Source: Chamaea fasciata (Eukaryota; Chordata; Aves; Passeriformes; Sylviidae). Taken from it: 64,000 nucleotides of DNA. The notes under the pieces are model-generated. The model saw only the letters and a program-made list of their open reading frames with translations, was not told the DNA's origin and did not search any database. Of the stretch, positions 25,464 to 36,413 are shown piece by piece. The DNA lies in the NCBI GenBank assembly GCA_029207755.1, contig JARCOQ010000003.1, forward strand, positions 85,517,994 through 85,581,993, given 5' to 3'. The position numbers were made by a program, and so were the translations under genes. Every line of letters begins with the position of its first letter. Positions within the stretch are counted from its first letter, which is position 1.

Positions 25464-28400
25464 AGTAACATGAATGACAATGTTTAGTGATCTTGGGTAA
25501 GAAAGATCTGCTCCCAGAGGTTCTCTTGAGAATCTAAAAGCAGGTAGTTAATTCAGCTGAAGTTAACAGGTTTTGTCAGAATTTGGCATGGTAAAACAGC
25601 ATTGCTTAAACAGACCTACTCCTGTAATAGTTATTCAGCTAAGTTGGCTTCTCTCCCTTTGGTTGTTGCTGAGTTTCAAAACACACAGCAGACAGATGCA
25701 TGTGGTGCAGTGCACTCTGACTCCTGACCTATTTCCTGGTGTTTATCTGGGATGGATGTCCCATACTAGAGAATCCTTGGGTCAGCTGTTCAAAAAGCTT
25801 TTACACACAAAAAAACCCCAAAAAAACCCCGAAAAACAAAACAAACAAACAAACAAAGGACAATCAGCAGAGTGGTCGTTAATTTGGAAGTCGGATACTG
25901 ACAAAAATGGAAGGATATATTTTCCCAGGCTTCAGCTTCTTAAATGGAGGGTATTCCCTTGAAGTTTTACAGAAAGACTTGAAATATGGAGTGCAACTGC
26001 TTGACATACTGAATTCCCTACTTCCTCATTGATTTTCTAACACAACCTTAATGCTGTGTTAGCATCATTTCTCTGTTCATTCCATCTGCTCTGTCTCCCC
26101 CGCTGTTTCCTAGGAGATATATTGCCAGGATGCCTGCATCTGTAAGTCAGTGGCAGATATGGGGCAAGAGCCACGTGGTTAGAGGCAGCATTAGTATCAC
26201 CTGAACATTTGCAGGTTTCTCAGGGGATCCCACCACCCACTGTCTCTCAAAAACCTGAGGGAGCTCTAGTTTTGCAGTCAGCTACTTCAGAGTGCTATGG
26301 GAATGGGATGCTTGGCTTCTCAGTGTCTTTCCACCTCTACTTGTTTCTTTCAATCTAACACTTCTATTTAAAAAAAAAAAAAAAAAGCAGCTAAAATTGG
26401 GTTATTTTTATCCAGTCAGTCTATTTGGTGAACATTCTAATCTTATCGACACATTTTTATGGAGTTTTGCTTGTTTACAATGTCAGGCTACTGACAGTTT
26501 ATGTTATGGTGATCAGGACAGGCCTTTTTCATAACCTTTAAGGTATGGTCTAAGAGATGAATTTAAAAATAAAACAGTAAGCATAATAAACTGGATATTG
26601 CAATTAAACATGAATGACACAGAATGGCTAACAAAATGCACTGAGTCTTACAGAATTTTTAAAATCATGTTTAAAAATATTTAAAAATACGACACTTTCT
26701 CACAAGTGACCCAAACATCAGCAGCGAACCCTTAATTATGGCCAGTATCAGATTAAATAGAAAATTATTAACTTTTTCTCATGTGTATAAGAAATTCTAT
26801 TGTTTATTTCAAATTGTATTTATCTCTGCTTACTTCACAGGAAAAATAGATATACAGGAATTTTTTATATCAAAAAGTGAACATGTTTTTGTTTAGACAA
26901 AATTGTGAACAAACCAGGATATTTTCTGGACTCATACAAAAGAAAAGAAAATTTATGAAAATGATCCACATGAAATTAATCAATAACTTATGGGAGACAG
27001 AGAATCTATTCATTTAATGAGATCAGAAGCATAGTAAAAGTTTATAGCTTAAACGTTAAAGGTCCACATATAGATGAAATACAGCCATTTTTCTTGGTGG
27101 TGAGAAGAACATTAGGAAATGTAACATAGCAAGAGTTACGATACAGTAAAAGCTACAAATCAGTGATAGATATTTCCTAAAAACACCTGTCCGCTTCTTC
27201 AAAATAAATATTTTTAGTTTGAAATAAGTGTAATCTATAAAGTAATGCTTTTGTAGATTTTAGGGACATCTCATAGGTCTTGTGAAATGACAGATATTTG
27301 AGCAATTAGGTTTTAAATGGGAAATTTTACCCTTCCTTACTTCAGGAGACTTAATTTCAGAGTTAAAACTAAGTTGAGTTGTTAAAGTATAGCAATTGCA
27401 TTTTGTCAAGTTTAAATATGATTATGTGACTAACATTTAATAGTGGAAAGAAAATGAGACAGACAGAAATACTAAAGTAAATTAATACTCTTCTCATGCA
27501 CAGTACAACACCAACTATATTTAAACAAGATACATAATTAATTTCATAATATTTTTGTAATTTCAGCCTTCAGTGACCTGTATTTCAAAACGGGATCTGA
27601 CAGAACAGAAATCTTACACAGTCTGAAACATTAAGAAAGCTTTGAATAAAGTTCTGTGTTTTGAAAGGCTTAGGGAAACAATGAAAAAAGCAGAACATTT
27701 CTCAGCTGCGTCCTTCAACAAAATGCCCAACATGTTTTGCTAAGAAGGAACAAAGGGGTAAAGCTTTTCTGTTGACAAAAGGCTTTTAGCTATCCCAATC
27801 CAAACCTTACAAGAGAAACCCTAGTCCCCTCCATGACTTCCCTCATGAACTACTTTAAAACAAGCTGAGATGACCCATGACCTAGACCTCTGTTCTACTG
27901 TTGGTACCCTTAGGTTATTTAAACTGGACAAAAAAAATATCATTTTTAAACACGTAATACCAGAAATGGAAAATTTTTTGTAGTTTGAAAGAATATAAAT
28001 TCTTTCTACATGTCCTCACTAAATATTTTGTCCATTTCTGCCCATGGGAGGTGATCTTTTTTACTGAAAAAAGACAGCACTTAGTTGAATCAAAGAGAAT
28101 GCAATTTTCAAACTCACTTTCATTAAAAGAAGCTTTTGCAAAAACTATGATATACTCAGCTTTCAAAGAAAAGAACTAAACCTAACATTCTAGAATATCT
28201 ATGATTTTTTAAACCAGAAAGGAAATAATGAAAACCTGCACTTATCTAGACCAAGACACTCAGTACTTTTTTCTATGACATATATGTCAATGGGTGTACT
28301 AAAATGAGCCACAGAAATTTCTTGGAGTTTGAATAGCATTGAAGTTAATACAAGTAGTTTGTGAAGTGTTTAATACAGATAAAGGAAACCACAAACTGCA

Positions 28401-31128
28401 AACAAATCAACAATATGCTGTTTGCTATAAATACATCTTCGTTATGCTTAATTTACATACTGTTCAACTTTAAACTGGAATTCAGCTTTGACGGCATTTA
28501 CGAGGATCTTCCCAAAAAGGAAATATACACAAATATAGAGCTAGAGATAATTTAAATTCAGAGCAAAACTAAAGCACAGAAAAAAAAAAATGCTTCAGCA
28601 CTGTGAATATTAACATCATCATGTGGATGTTAACTAGCTGCCCCAACAACATAAGAATAGTATAAACAGAAGAATGAGAATGGAACAGAGTAAACAAACT
28701 CAAACTTGGCATATTGTGTTTCTCAAATGTTCTCCAATGCATAAAAAAAAGAGAAGAGCTCATCTTCTTGCCATAAAATATTACTTCAGCCTTTATTCAT
28801 GAAACAATTTTTGCTGACTTGAATATTATATTGTCTTAATAAAATATTCTCAAGATTTCTCCCAAAATTTTCAAACACTAAAAAATCATATGGTTTCACT
28901 TCCAGTAAATAAAAAAATCTAGGCAACAAATCAAAAATATTTTTAATCTTAAATCACAGGTCAGGACCTCATTTTCTTTCTAAAGTTTTCATTTATGGAT
29001 TTAATTTTCCAGCTCAGCAAAATGAAAATGTAATTTTTCCTACAGTTGCCAGCATTGCAATCTAGATGTATGGACTTAAAATCAAACATTGACTTCTTGG
29101 GATCATATATGATCTTGAAAATTTTTAAAAAATCAGAACTTCAAATACATCTGATGCCTATACACATCCCTACTTACAAACACAGTGAAGTCATACCCAG
29201 ATATGATTGCTTTAATTTGAATAAATTTTCACTAAACAGTGGTGTTAGCTGGGCATTTTTGTTGATGGTGCATTCACAGGCCAGCCTCTTGGAGCTACAA
29301 TATATTCATATATCAGCCAACACTGTGATAAAAACAGTTTTGGTTTGTAACGAGGGATGTCTTGCTAGATATAACAAATGTATTTTCCCATTGAGCCATT
29401 AGAGGTGCTCCCTGGCTAGAAGCTCCAGGTTGGTAGATGTATCAAAAGCAAGATGTGGACTCAAAAAGAAGACAAGCAAAAAGTGTTATTTTACAGTAAT
29501 TTTTCAGACTGCATATTAAAATTATAAACTTTGTGATGTGGTTTTTTTTTCTTGTCAATTATTTCCTTTGATATTTGCATTTTTGGATCTGTTGGTCACA
29601 GAAATATGTCAGTGTAATATCTCTGTAGTTGAGAAGTTCAGGAAGCAGAAGTGAGGGAGATCAAGGAGATTAAGTTTAATAGAAAAGAACTGGATTTACA
29701 GCATGTTTTAGTTCAGAGTTCCCTGAGTCAAGTGCCAGATAAAGGCTGCCAGCATACCCAGGAAATGTGCACAGTCGTTTTGATGTCCTGAAACTCTGAT
29801 TCTACAGTGGCAATGTACACAGGAACTTGCAGCTACTGAACCACACCTTGAAATGCATCCTTGAGATGCATAATAAAATAGTATATATGACTATGTATGT
29901 TAGAGCTAAAATTATAGGGAGGATTAATCTTATGTATTCTGGTACTCTGAAGTTATTAGCACATTGCTTTTATCCCCCCTGAATAAAATCTGTCAGAATT
30001 ACATGGGTTTTTTTTTCCATATTTTGTTTATTTGTACCTCTTCACACTTTCAAAACTTTAAAAGCATATTAATATCTTGACTTCAATAATCTTCTAACTG
30101 TATGTGCTGGAAATGAGTGTGCTTGGTTTGGATATGTTTTACGAAGTACAGCCATGTGACTTGCATTGAATTTATGAGAATTCTGGCAGCTAAACTGCTA
30201 AGCAGTTACTTGAAAAGAAGTAACGATTAATTACAGGTATGTTGTAGAAACATCAGTTCTATAGCAGATGATGAACATTATTTCATTCAATATTAGAAAA
30301 ATAAAGATGAGCAGTGCATTAAGTAGTTTAACACAGTGGGGAAAAAACAACTGTACAAACACTTCCTTACTCCAAAACTTCACAGCATTCTACCACATAT
30401 TGCCCAGTTAACCAACTACACACTATTTTCTATTCCAAGCAATCCTGTAGTTATGGTTGATTTTTAGCAACCACTTTTTGCCATTTGTGAAAGCTGCCTA
30501 GCATCACCAGGTACTGAGCGATTCCTCAAAACACTGGCAAGCCTGCTGTTCTACAGGAGAGGCACAAATGACAATGATGTTCAGAGAACAGATTATTAAT
30601 AAATCAGCAATACATCACCAAGTAAGGTATACAGGGTTATTACTTTCTTATAGCTACATCAGTCAGAGATCTAACAGTTCTATGGCTTGTTATGATGTCT
30701 GCTTCTGCACATTTTCAAGAATCGTACTCTAACTTCCAAGCAATTTCTACTTGCCTTTCGAGTACCAGTGTGTTAATAGAAAGACAAAAACACTGTAGCA
30801 CAATCCTATTACAACTATTATAATGAACCAGAATTTGTGCTTTTGATGTTGAGCCTTTGAACTTTTTTGCTTTGAAATTTAGTTCTAAAACACACAAGTC
30901 TACCACAGAGAACACAGCTTATCTAGAGGGAACAATACCAAAAGGGATTTTTGGAAGGGAAAAATAGACTATGCAAGATGGTAAATATTTTCCCTTGTCT
31001 CTTAATATTTTACCAAACCCACCAAGTCCTATGAGCATAGGACTAAATGGATGTAATTATTTGAGCTAAAAAAACCCCAACAATTATATTAATATTTAAG
31101 GCAAAATTTAATATAATCCACCTCATAC
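25464..31128. other. Intron stretch adjoining the TM2 exon, nothing recognised
   Basis: Very AT-rich, with an A/C repeat at 25808-25856 and a 17-nt poly(A) near 26370. No repeat family or exon was seen. Confidence 0.6.
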
Positions 31129-31231
31129 CTTGTTATGTGTCTGAGTTTGTCCAACCAGGATAAGGATATTTGATGAGATAATCGACAGGCAGAAATTGAT
31201 TAGAATTATGGACCTCTCAGATCTGATGTAC
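31129..31231 (-). CDS. ADGRB3: ADGRB3 internal exon: ICL1, TM2, start of ECL1
   Basis: This 103-nt exon begins with the last base of the split Arg codon (W-R) and ends in phase 0. It encodes [20 protein letters not shown] and then [21 protein letters not shown] is the basic first intracellular loop, I-I-L-I-N-F to I-L-V-G is TM2, and Q-T-Q-T-H-N-K starts the first extracellular loop. The expected next residues, with the ECL1 cysteine that pairs to ECL2, would be in the following exon, which is not found in the remaining 31 kb. The acceptor follows a T-rich tract ending GAACAG and the donor is GTATGA. Frame and phase match the neighbouring exon exactly. The match to remembered vertebrate ADGRB3 is, as far as I can tell, residue for residue. 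Confidence 0.97.
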
Positions 31232-33987
31232 CTGTTCAAAAAAATAAAGAGAGGTTACAAATGTTCTAAAAGGAAAACAACTAGTAAGTCACACAAAGCT
31301 TTGATTTAGTTCTTGCATTAACTATTGGAGATACTCTGAAAGAAAGGTGTTCCCTTTCATGTGCTCAGAAAGAGTATTAGAGAGCTATAAGAATACAAAT
31401 GAAATACATGAATACAATACATGAAAACTACGATATTTTGATGGATATTTCACAATTTCCTCTTAGTATCTTGATATATTTAAAAACAATCTACCAATGA
31501 TTCCTTTGAAAACTGCTGGCAACATGGTTCTAACACCATACTGATAATAATGGGCTTACACACATTCATGTCAGGAACTTCTTATGCTCTCTGCTTGTCC
31601 CTGGGAATATCCACAGCTGGCACAGACCACTCATAATTACTACCTTCAGCAAAAATATGGTGATTTACATAAACAGAAGATTTGATCCACTATGCATAAA
31701 TAAGATGCAGCTTGGTGGATGATACTATGGCAGTGAATTTTGAAACACGTGATTGAGATAAGGATAACATTAATCTTGATGCTCCAATAGTACTGTAATA
31801 TCTTCATAAGACCGAATGCCAAAAAATATCCAAACGTGTACAGAAATATTAAATTATTGCAGTGAACATCACAGTCACCCTTGCAGATTTATCATATTCG
31901 TTTTACAAATATGCTAAAGATGAAAAAGTCAAAAAGTCTTATCACATATTTGCTTCCAAGATGCAAGTGTTCTCGTTTTCCTGTATACAGCCTTTTATAT
32001 TCGACAGGACAGAAAGAGAATGATTATGGTAACAAGTGAAGCACCTTTCTGACCTGATTTTTAGAGCTGCTAACAGTAAATGTTGACTACTAAAATAAAT
32101 GAAAGTTAAGGGTGCTCACTTCCTCTGAAGACCATGCCATAACTTTATACATTCCACAACCTATACTATATGCTTTTCACTGTTGCTGTCTCCTCCTGAG
32201 ATGTACACCCATAGCTGACTCTGAGGAAGTAATATAAAAGGCTGCTGAACCCACAGGAAATGCCGAGCTTTGGATATGAAATTAATTATAGTCCTTTCTG
32301 CTTGCATATCAAAAGATACAGCATTACATTTTTTTAGTTAGTCAGAACAACCTTAATACCACAATCCACAATCTTCATTAAAATATAGCAACATTCTTAA
32401 GGCTACTTCTATGTATTTGCAAACAAATACAAGAAGTCCTGTGCCTCTGCTCCCACAGAGAGCACACTGCTACTTTATAACTTGTTAACTATCGATTCAC
32501 CTGGGCCAACTCCCAACACTGAGCGCCCATGGATTACAAAGGATAACCTTAGTGGTTGAGTAAATACAATGCAACAGGAGACCACAGCATTCACTTAAGC
32601 CATAACACATAACATTTTATCTTCACCTAGAAGTTCACAGAATCATAAAATCATAGAATCGCTTGGGTTGGAAGACAACTTAAAATCATCTAGTTACAGT
32701 CCCCTGCCCTTGGTGGGGACATATTCCACTTGAACAGATTGCTCAAATTCCAATCCAAACTGGCCTTGAACACTTCCAGGGATTGGGCATCCACAACTTC
32801 TATGGACAACCTGTTCCAGTGCCTCAATACTCTCACAGTAAAGAATTCCTTCCTTGTATCTAATTTAAATAATGGAGTAGACCAGTTCCACTGAGCATGA
32901 CAGTATTTCTATCCAAGAGCTAAATATATCAGGGAGTGCAAAAATAACACTATAATTCTTCAGATGGGAATTATATCCTGAAATACTCTCATTCTTAGTT
33001 TTGACAGACAAGAAATTATAATTTTTACAGTCTTTTATCATAACTTATGTAACAAGATATTCTTAATAATTATATATATTTCTAATCCTGAATCTCTGTG
33101 GTACATAAGAGTGATAGAGAAATAGGTGCAAAATTATCAAGATGGTTCTAAAAGCAAAACCCTATTGGTTGATTTTATATTACTCTAGAATTTATTGTTT
33201 CATCCCCTTGTTTCTTATTACTTTCATAGGAACCTATTTTACTTTAATTATTGAAAAAAGTTAAATGAGAATCCATGTTCACTTTTTAAAAATATTTATT
33301 ACTTTGCATGACTTTTCATCTTACTTTTGTGTTCCTTCTGCATTAAGACATTCTGCTATTTCTCATTACTACTCAGATCAACTTACTCTGTAAGTATTTA
33401 TTGCACTTTTAAGTCAATATAATATTTTAATATTGTAAAGTCAGGATAGAAAGAAAATCTATCACTGGAATGTACCACCACACTATTTAAGACTATTCAA
33501 TTTTGTGGTCTTTATTCAAACTTATATCTGATGTGAACAAACTCAAAATCAGTTGACTGAACCTCCCTAAATGTGCCACTTTGGTATTATTTTATTTATA
33601 AATTTTGTTTAAAAATGTTAATGGGAGAAAAGAAGCTAAAGGTATAGGCCAGAAGCCTCACATGAAATATATCACATATAAGAATCCTGCATTTAGTACT
33701 ATGAATACCCTAGCAAAGGAGCAATACCATTCCCACTGAAGTGGAGAAAGAGCAGACTGAGCAATACCATCATCAGCAGCCCAAAACAGTAAACCTGATC
33801 AATCACATCAAAAAATGCTTCAAAGCATGCATTACATTTTCCTCTTTTTTTTTTTCCCTCGCTTTCGAAACAGTAAGTGTGGGCTCTCTTTATGTTTTAA
33901 TGAGAGCTCTTTAATGGTCTCTTCAAACAGCAATTCAAATAAATATAACAACATATTTGCATTTAGCTTTCTAAACCTGTTACATAC
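31232..33987 (-). other. ADGRB3: ADGRB3 intron between TM1 and TM2 exons
   Basis: This complete 2756-bp intron has a GTATGT start and a GAACAG end (gene sense). It holds one CR1 3' fragment in the same orientation as the gene (32637-32870). The remainder is AT-rich with no further element recognised. Confidence 0.9.
32637..32870 (-). mobile_element. CR1 LINE 3' fragment in the TM1-TM2 intron
   Basis: Reverse-complement CR1 tail. It begins on the given strand with 'agaatcataaaatcatagaatc', then 'gggttggaaga', 'cccctgcccttggtggggac' and 'acctgttccagtgcctcaata'. It is 5'-truncated and in the same orientation as ADGRB3. Confidence 0.9.
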
Positions 33988-34091
33988 CTCCATAATGCTG
34001 CATAGACAACTGCTAGAGTGATCAAGGCCAAGCAGGAAAGACCACTGCCTACTATTAAGGTCACTGAGGGTGTACCAGATGATTCCATGAT
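33988..34091 (-). CDS. ADGRB3: ADGRB3 internal exon: linker and TM1
   Basis: This 104-nt exon enters in phase 0 and leaves after two bases of an Arg codon. It encodes [15 protein letters not shown], then [20 protein letters not shown] plus a split R. The hydrophobic run from about residue 11 to 33 is TM1 of the seven-helix domain. The first residues continue directly from the tethered agonist of the previous exon. Its acceptor follows a T-rich tract and ends AACTTACAG; the donor is GTATGT. The second residue is Met, so it would be the first in-frame AUG of any transcript starting just upstream of the GPS exon. The translation agrees with vertebrate ADGRB3 as I recall it, and no frame disruption is seen. 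Intron to the GPS exon: 1680 bp. Intron to the TM2 exon: 2756 bp. Confidence 0.97.
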
Positions 34092-34512
34092 CTGTAAGTT
34101 ACAACAGGCAACCATGAAGAAAAAACATCCTCCAGCCATTAAAACAACAGGTCAAATGAAAAACAAAAAAGCAAAAAGAGCAAAATTAAAAGCCGACAAA
34201 CTATCACAGATAGTTTCAGTAATAATAGTTATGAAGAAGAAATCAACTTAATTCCAAAACTGATCCCTACATAACTCTGAGATCTGCTTAACATGTTCCT
34301 CAGAGGCCTCTGAGCTTTTAAATGCCTTGTAATACCTGCATGATACTTTGAAAAATAAACTAGTAATATTACAGTGTAACAGGAGACTGTGACATTAGCA
34401 CAAGTTCAAATGACTCTTCATTTAACATCAATTAAAAGGTATACTTCTCTTCAGAAGTAGCACTGTTTAAAATTGTGCATTATACAAACAGCTTGGTTTC
34501 ACTTTAATATAT

Positions 34513-34578
34513 TGAAGATCATCCAGTAATTTGTCCCATAATTTGTGAAGATCATCCAGTAATTTGTCCCATAATTTG
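34513..34578. repeat. Perfect 33-bp tandem duplication
   Basis: Two identical 33-bp units, 34513-34545 and 34546-34578, starting 'tgaagatcatccagtaat', within the GPS-TM1 intron about 420 bp upstream (gene sense) of the TM1 exon. Confidence 0.95.
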
Positions 34579-35684
34579 ATTCATGCTTGTTGCAGAATGA
34601 CCAAACTTTCTGACTTTTAATAACTTTGACTTCAATCCACTATTCTCACCTGCTTAATTTCCTTGGGCCTATGACTGCCTAGAAGGAATGGCAGGATATC
34701 TATGGCAACAGTATCATAAGCCTTCATAAAAAAAAAAGCTACAAATTCAGAATTATTTCATTTTTACTCTGTGTATTAATAAAAAATGAAAATAAATGAA
34801 TGACCTTGAAAACAAACTAGATTTCCCTGCTGTAAGGGAAACTGTTATCCTCAGATATCAGGTCAGCTTTTTTCCTCTGTATATATATGTAGCCACCTTC
34901 TGAAATAGATATGGGTTTTTCTAATAAATATGGGGAAAATTTAGATTTAAAAGTTTTAAAAGATATCGTGCCTGGTTTATCTAAATGCTTTTTAAGCTTC
35001 AGGGATGTATTGTAAATTATGTTTATTCAGATATCTTTTGTCACCCAAATAGGATATAAGACAGATGTACTTTTAGGCCAGATCTCAGGCAGAAAGTAGT
35101 ATTTTATTTCAACCACTTTTTTTCCCAAATGGGTCTATTTTGCTATTAAAAAGAGTCTGTTCATATGTTTCCAAAACCAGGAAAATGAAATCATGCTTTA
35201 GCAGGATAACTTCACAAATATTTGCTTTTCAGCTGTTTTTACATTCAATAATATTGGGAGTGTCTGCTCATACACTTAATGTCCCTTCTTTCTCATGAAA
35301 ACTTGAGTATTTTTCTTACATCATATCAACAGACTACATAGAAAATCTGTGCTGAAAATGTCCAATGCAGATCTGCAATCTGTTTAACTACAGTACCTAG
35401 GGTTTTCCTACCAAGAGCAATAATAGAGACCTGTACGTTCCCTTAATCGTTCAATACAAAAGTTTTCAACACATTTGCACCACAATTACAAGGCTTTCGC
35501 TAAAAAAAATTGCAGAGTTCGAGAGCATGCAAATTTCACTTGGATTTAGTTGTATCTCAGAATCTCGAATTCATTTATCTGAGACACGGTACATACCAGG
35601 AGACAAACATTTGATTACCTGCAATATTAAGCAATTCCTCAATGCAACGTCTGCAATACACCTGGGAGGAAAGCTGGACCAGCT

Positions 35685-35757
35685 CCCCCCTCCCCCCGCA
35701 GTCCCCCCCCACATTCCCTTTTGCATTAAAACTGGATTTCCCCCCCCCACCCCCCCC
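35685..35757. repeat. C-run cluster just inside the intron after the GPS exon
   Basis: C-runs of 6, 6, 8, 9 and 8 occur at 35685-35690, 35692-35697, 35703-35710, 35740-35748 and 35750-35757. In the pre-mRNA they are G-runs beginning about 15 nt after the GTAAGT donor. G-runs near 5' splice sites are known intronic splicing enhancers and can fold into G-quadruplexes. Confidence 0.8.
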
Positions 35758-35771
35758 TCTTTGTTACTTAC

Positions 35772-35898
35772 TATTTCTCTAGGTTGCTGAGCCAAAATGG
35801 CGAAGGTAGAGAGACGATCACATAAGCATTTCGTATGGGATGCATCGGTAAGCACAGTTTTACATCCCTGGGTGGACCAGGTTCCCAAAGAGTCGTTC
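35772..35898 (-). CDS. ADGRB3: ADGRB3 internal exon: GPS motif and tethered agonist
   Basis: This 127-nt exon enters in phase 2 (its first base completes a codon) and leaves in phase 0. It encodes 42 residues from [12 protein letters not shown] to [10 protein letters not shown]. This is the C-terminal part of the GAIN domain with the GPS signature: W at residue 7, C at 12 and the C-L-C pair at 24-26. The cleavage tripeptide is R-L-S (35808-35816) where most adhesion GPCRs have H-L-S/T; I recall the same arginine in mammalian ADGRB3. The following [10 protein letters not shown] is the expected tethered agonist (Stachel). N1-D2-S3 is an N-glycosylation sequon. The acceptor has a CT-rich tract ending CTTTGCAG and the donor is GTAAGT. 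The preceding exon, expected to hold the first GPS cysteine and tryptophan, is not in the window. A CpG island begins about 30 bp upstream in the gene's sense. Confidence 0.97.
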
Positions 35899-35925
35899 CT
35901 GCAAAGGAGAGAGAGAGGAGGGGGT

Positions 35926-36190
35926 GGGGGAAACGGGGTAATTACGCCTGACGGCCGGTTCGGTGAGGAGACAATGCAGCGGCACGGCTCGGAGCGCGGC
36001 GCGGAGTTCCCGGACAGCGGCGGGGACTTGTTGTGGGGCAGGGCGGGCAGGGCGCGGAGCTGTCCGGGCGGCGGTGCTGAGCGTCCGGGCGCTGCTGCGC
36101 GGAGCCCCGCCAGCCGCGGCAGCAGCCGCCCCCTGCGCTGCCAGCCACCTCCGAGCCTCACTAGAGCACTGCGAAAAACTCATCGGGGGA
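35926..36190. promoter_or_regulatory. Intragenic CpG island beside the GPS exon
   Basis: I count about 34 CpG dinucleotides in about 260 bp, in a window otherwise strongly CpG-depleted. GC content is visibly very high. GC-box-like sites occur on both strands (GGGCGGG near 36045, GCCGCCCC near 36124). No TATA box is apparent, as is usual for CpG-island promoters. It lies about 30-290 bp upstream of the GPS exon in gene sense, inside the intron. Unmethylated intragenic islands often mark alternative promoters, so this is a candidate internal ADGRB3 promoter, or one for an antisense transcript. The CpG density is observed; the promoter role is inference. Confidence 0.65.
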
Positions 36191-36206
36191 AGAGGGGGAG
36201 GCTTTG

Positions 36207-36233
36207 TTTCTCTCTCTCTCTCTCTCTTTTTTT

Positions 36234-36265
<32 letters not shown>

Positions 36266-36285
36266 TTTTTTTTCTTTTTTTTCCT
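36207..36285. repeat. 79-nt pure pyrimidine tract, (TC)n then poly(T)
   Basis: An uninterrupted pyrimidine run on the given strand starts with about nine TC units and continues as T-runs broken by single Cs. In gene sense it is an A/G-only tract. Mirror-symmetric homopurine-homopyrimidine DNA of this kind can form triplex (H-DNA). It borders the CpG island directly. Confidence 0.9.
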
Positions 36286-36372
36286 ACCGGCTCTGTTTCT
36301 GGTCTTTTGTGAGAAATGTGATGTTCTGTAGTTGCGGTGTCTTTTTCGGTCCCTTTCTTTCTCCACTTCCAT

Positions 36373-36413
36373 CCCCCCCCCCCCCCTCCAGCCCCCCCCC
36401 GACCCCCCCACCC
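36373..36413. repeat. C-run cluster (G-runs in gene sense)
   Basis: Runs of 14, 9-10, 7 and 3 C are separated by one to four other bases. On the minus (ADGRB3 sense) strand these are closely spaced G-runs that fit a G-quadruplex pattern. Confidence 0.8.

Larger units (their letters stand above)
1..31128 (-). other. ADGRB3: ADGRB3 intron downstream of the TM2 exon (partial)
   Basis: This is the first 31 kb of the intron after the TM2 exon, continuing beyond the window edge. I searched by eye on the minus strand for the next expected ADGRB3 exon (start S-I-C-T, TM3) and found nothing acceptable. Contents are CR1 fragments, homopolymer and dinucleotide runs, short tandem duplications and hairpins listed separately. 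The rest is AT-rich unique-looking sequence with short chance reading frames only. Confidence 0.8.
34092..35771 (-). other. ADGRB3: ADGRB3 intron between GPS and TM1 exons
   Basis: This complete 1680-bp intron runs from the GTAAGT donor of the GPS exon to the AACTTACAG acceptor of the TM1 exon. Its first 90 bases (gene sense) hold several long G-runs, seen as C-runs at 35685-35757 on the given strand. It also carries a perfect 33-bp tandem duplication at 34513-34578. No repeat family was recognised. Confidence 0.9.

Noticed and set aside
35619..35661. 43-nt exon-like segment on the minus strand with AG/GT borders
   Set aside because: Inclusion would shift the ADGRB3 frame, and the peptide has no counterpart in the family. 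Probably chance splice-like borders.
35797..36312. Good-context ATG (gccaaaATGG) on the given strand followed by a long open frame
   Set aside because: It is the reverse complement of the ADGRB3 GPS exon and GC-rich island. The peptide is antisense to a verified exon and ends in translated pyrimidine repeat.
35860..36411. 183-codon open frame on the minus strand through the CpG island
   Set aside because: It is out of frame with ADGRB3, consists largely of translated A/G repeat and GC-rich low-complexity sequence, and reads over the GPS exon in the wrong frame.
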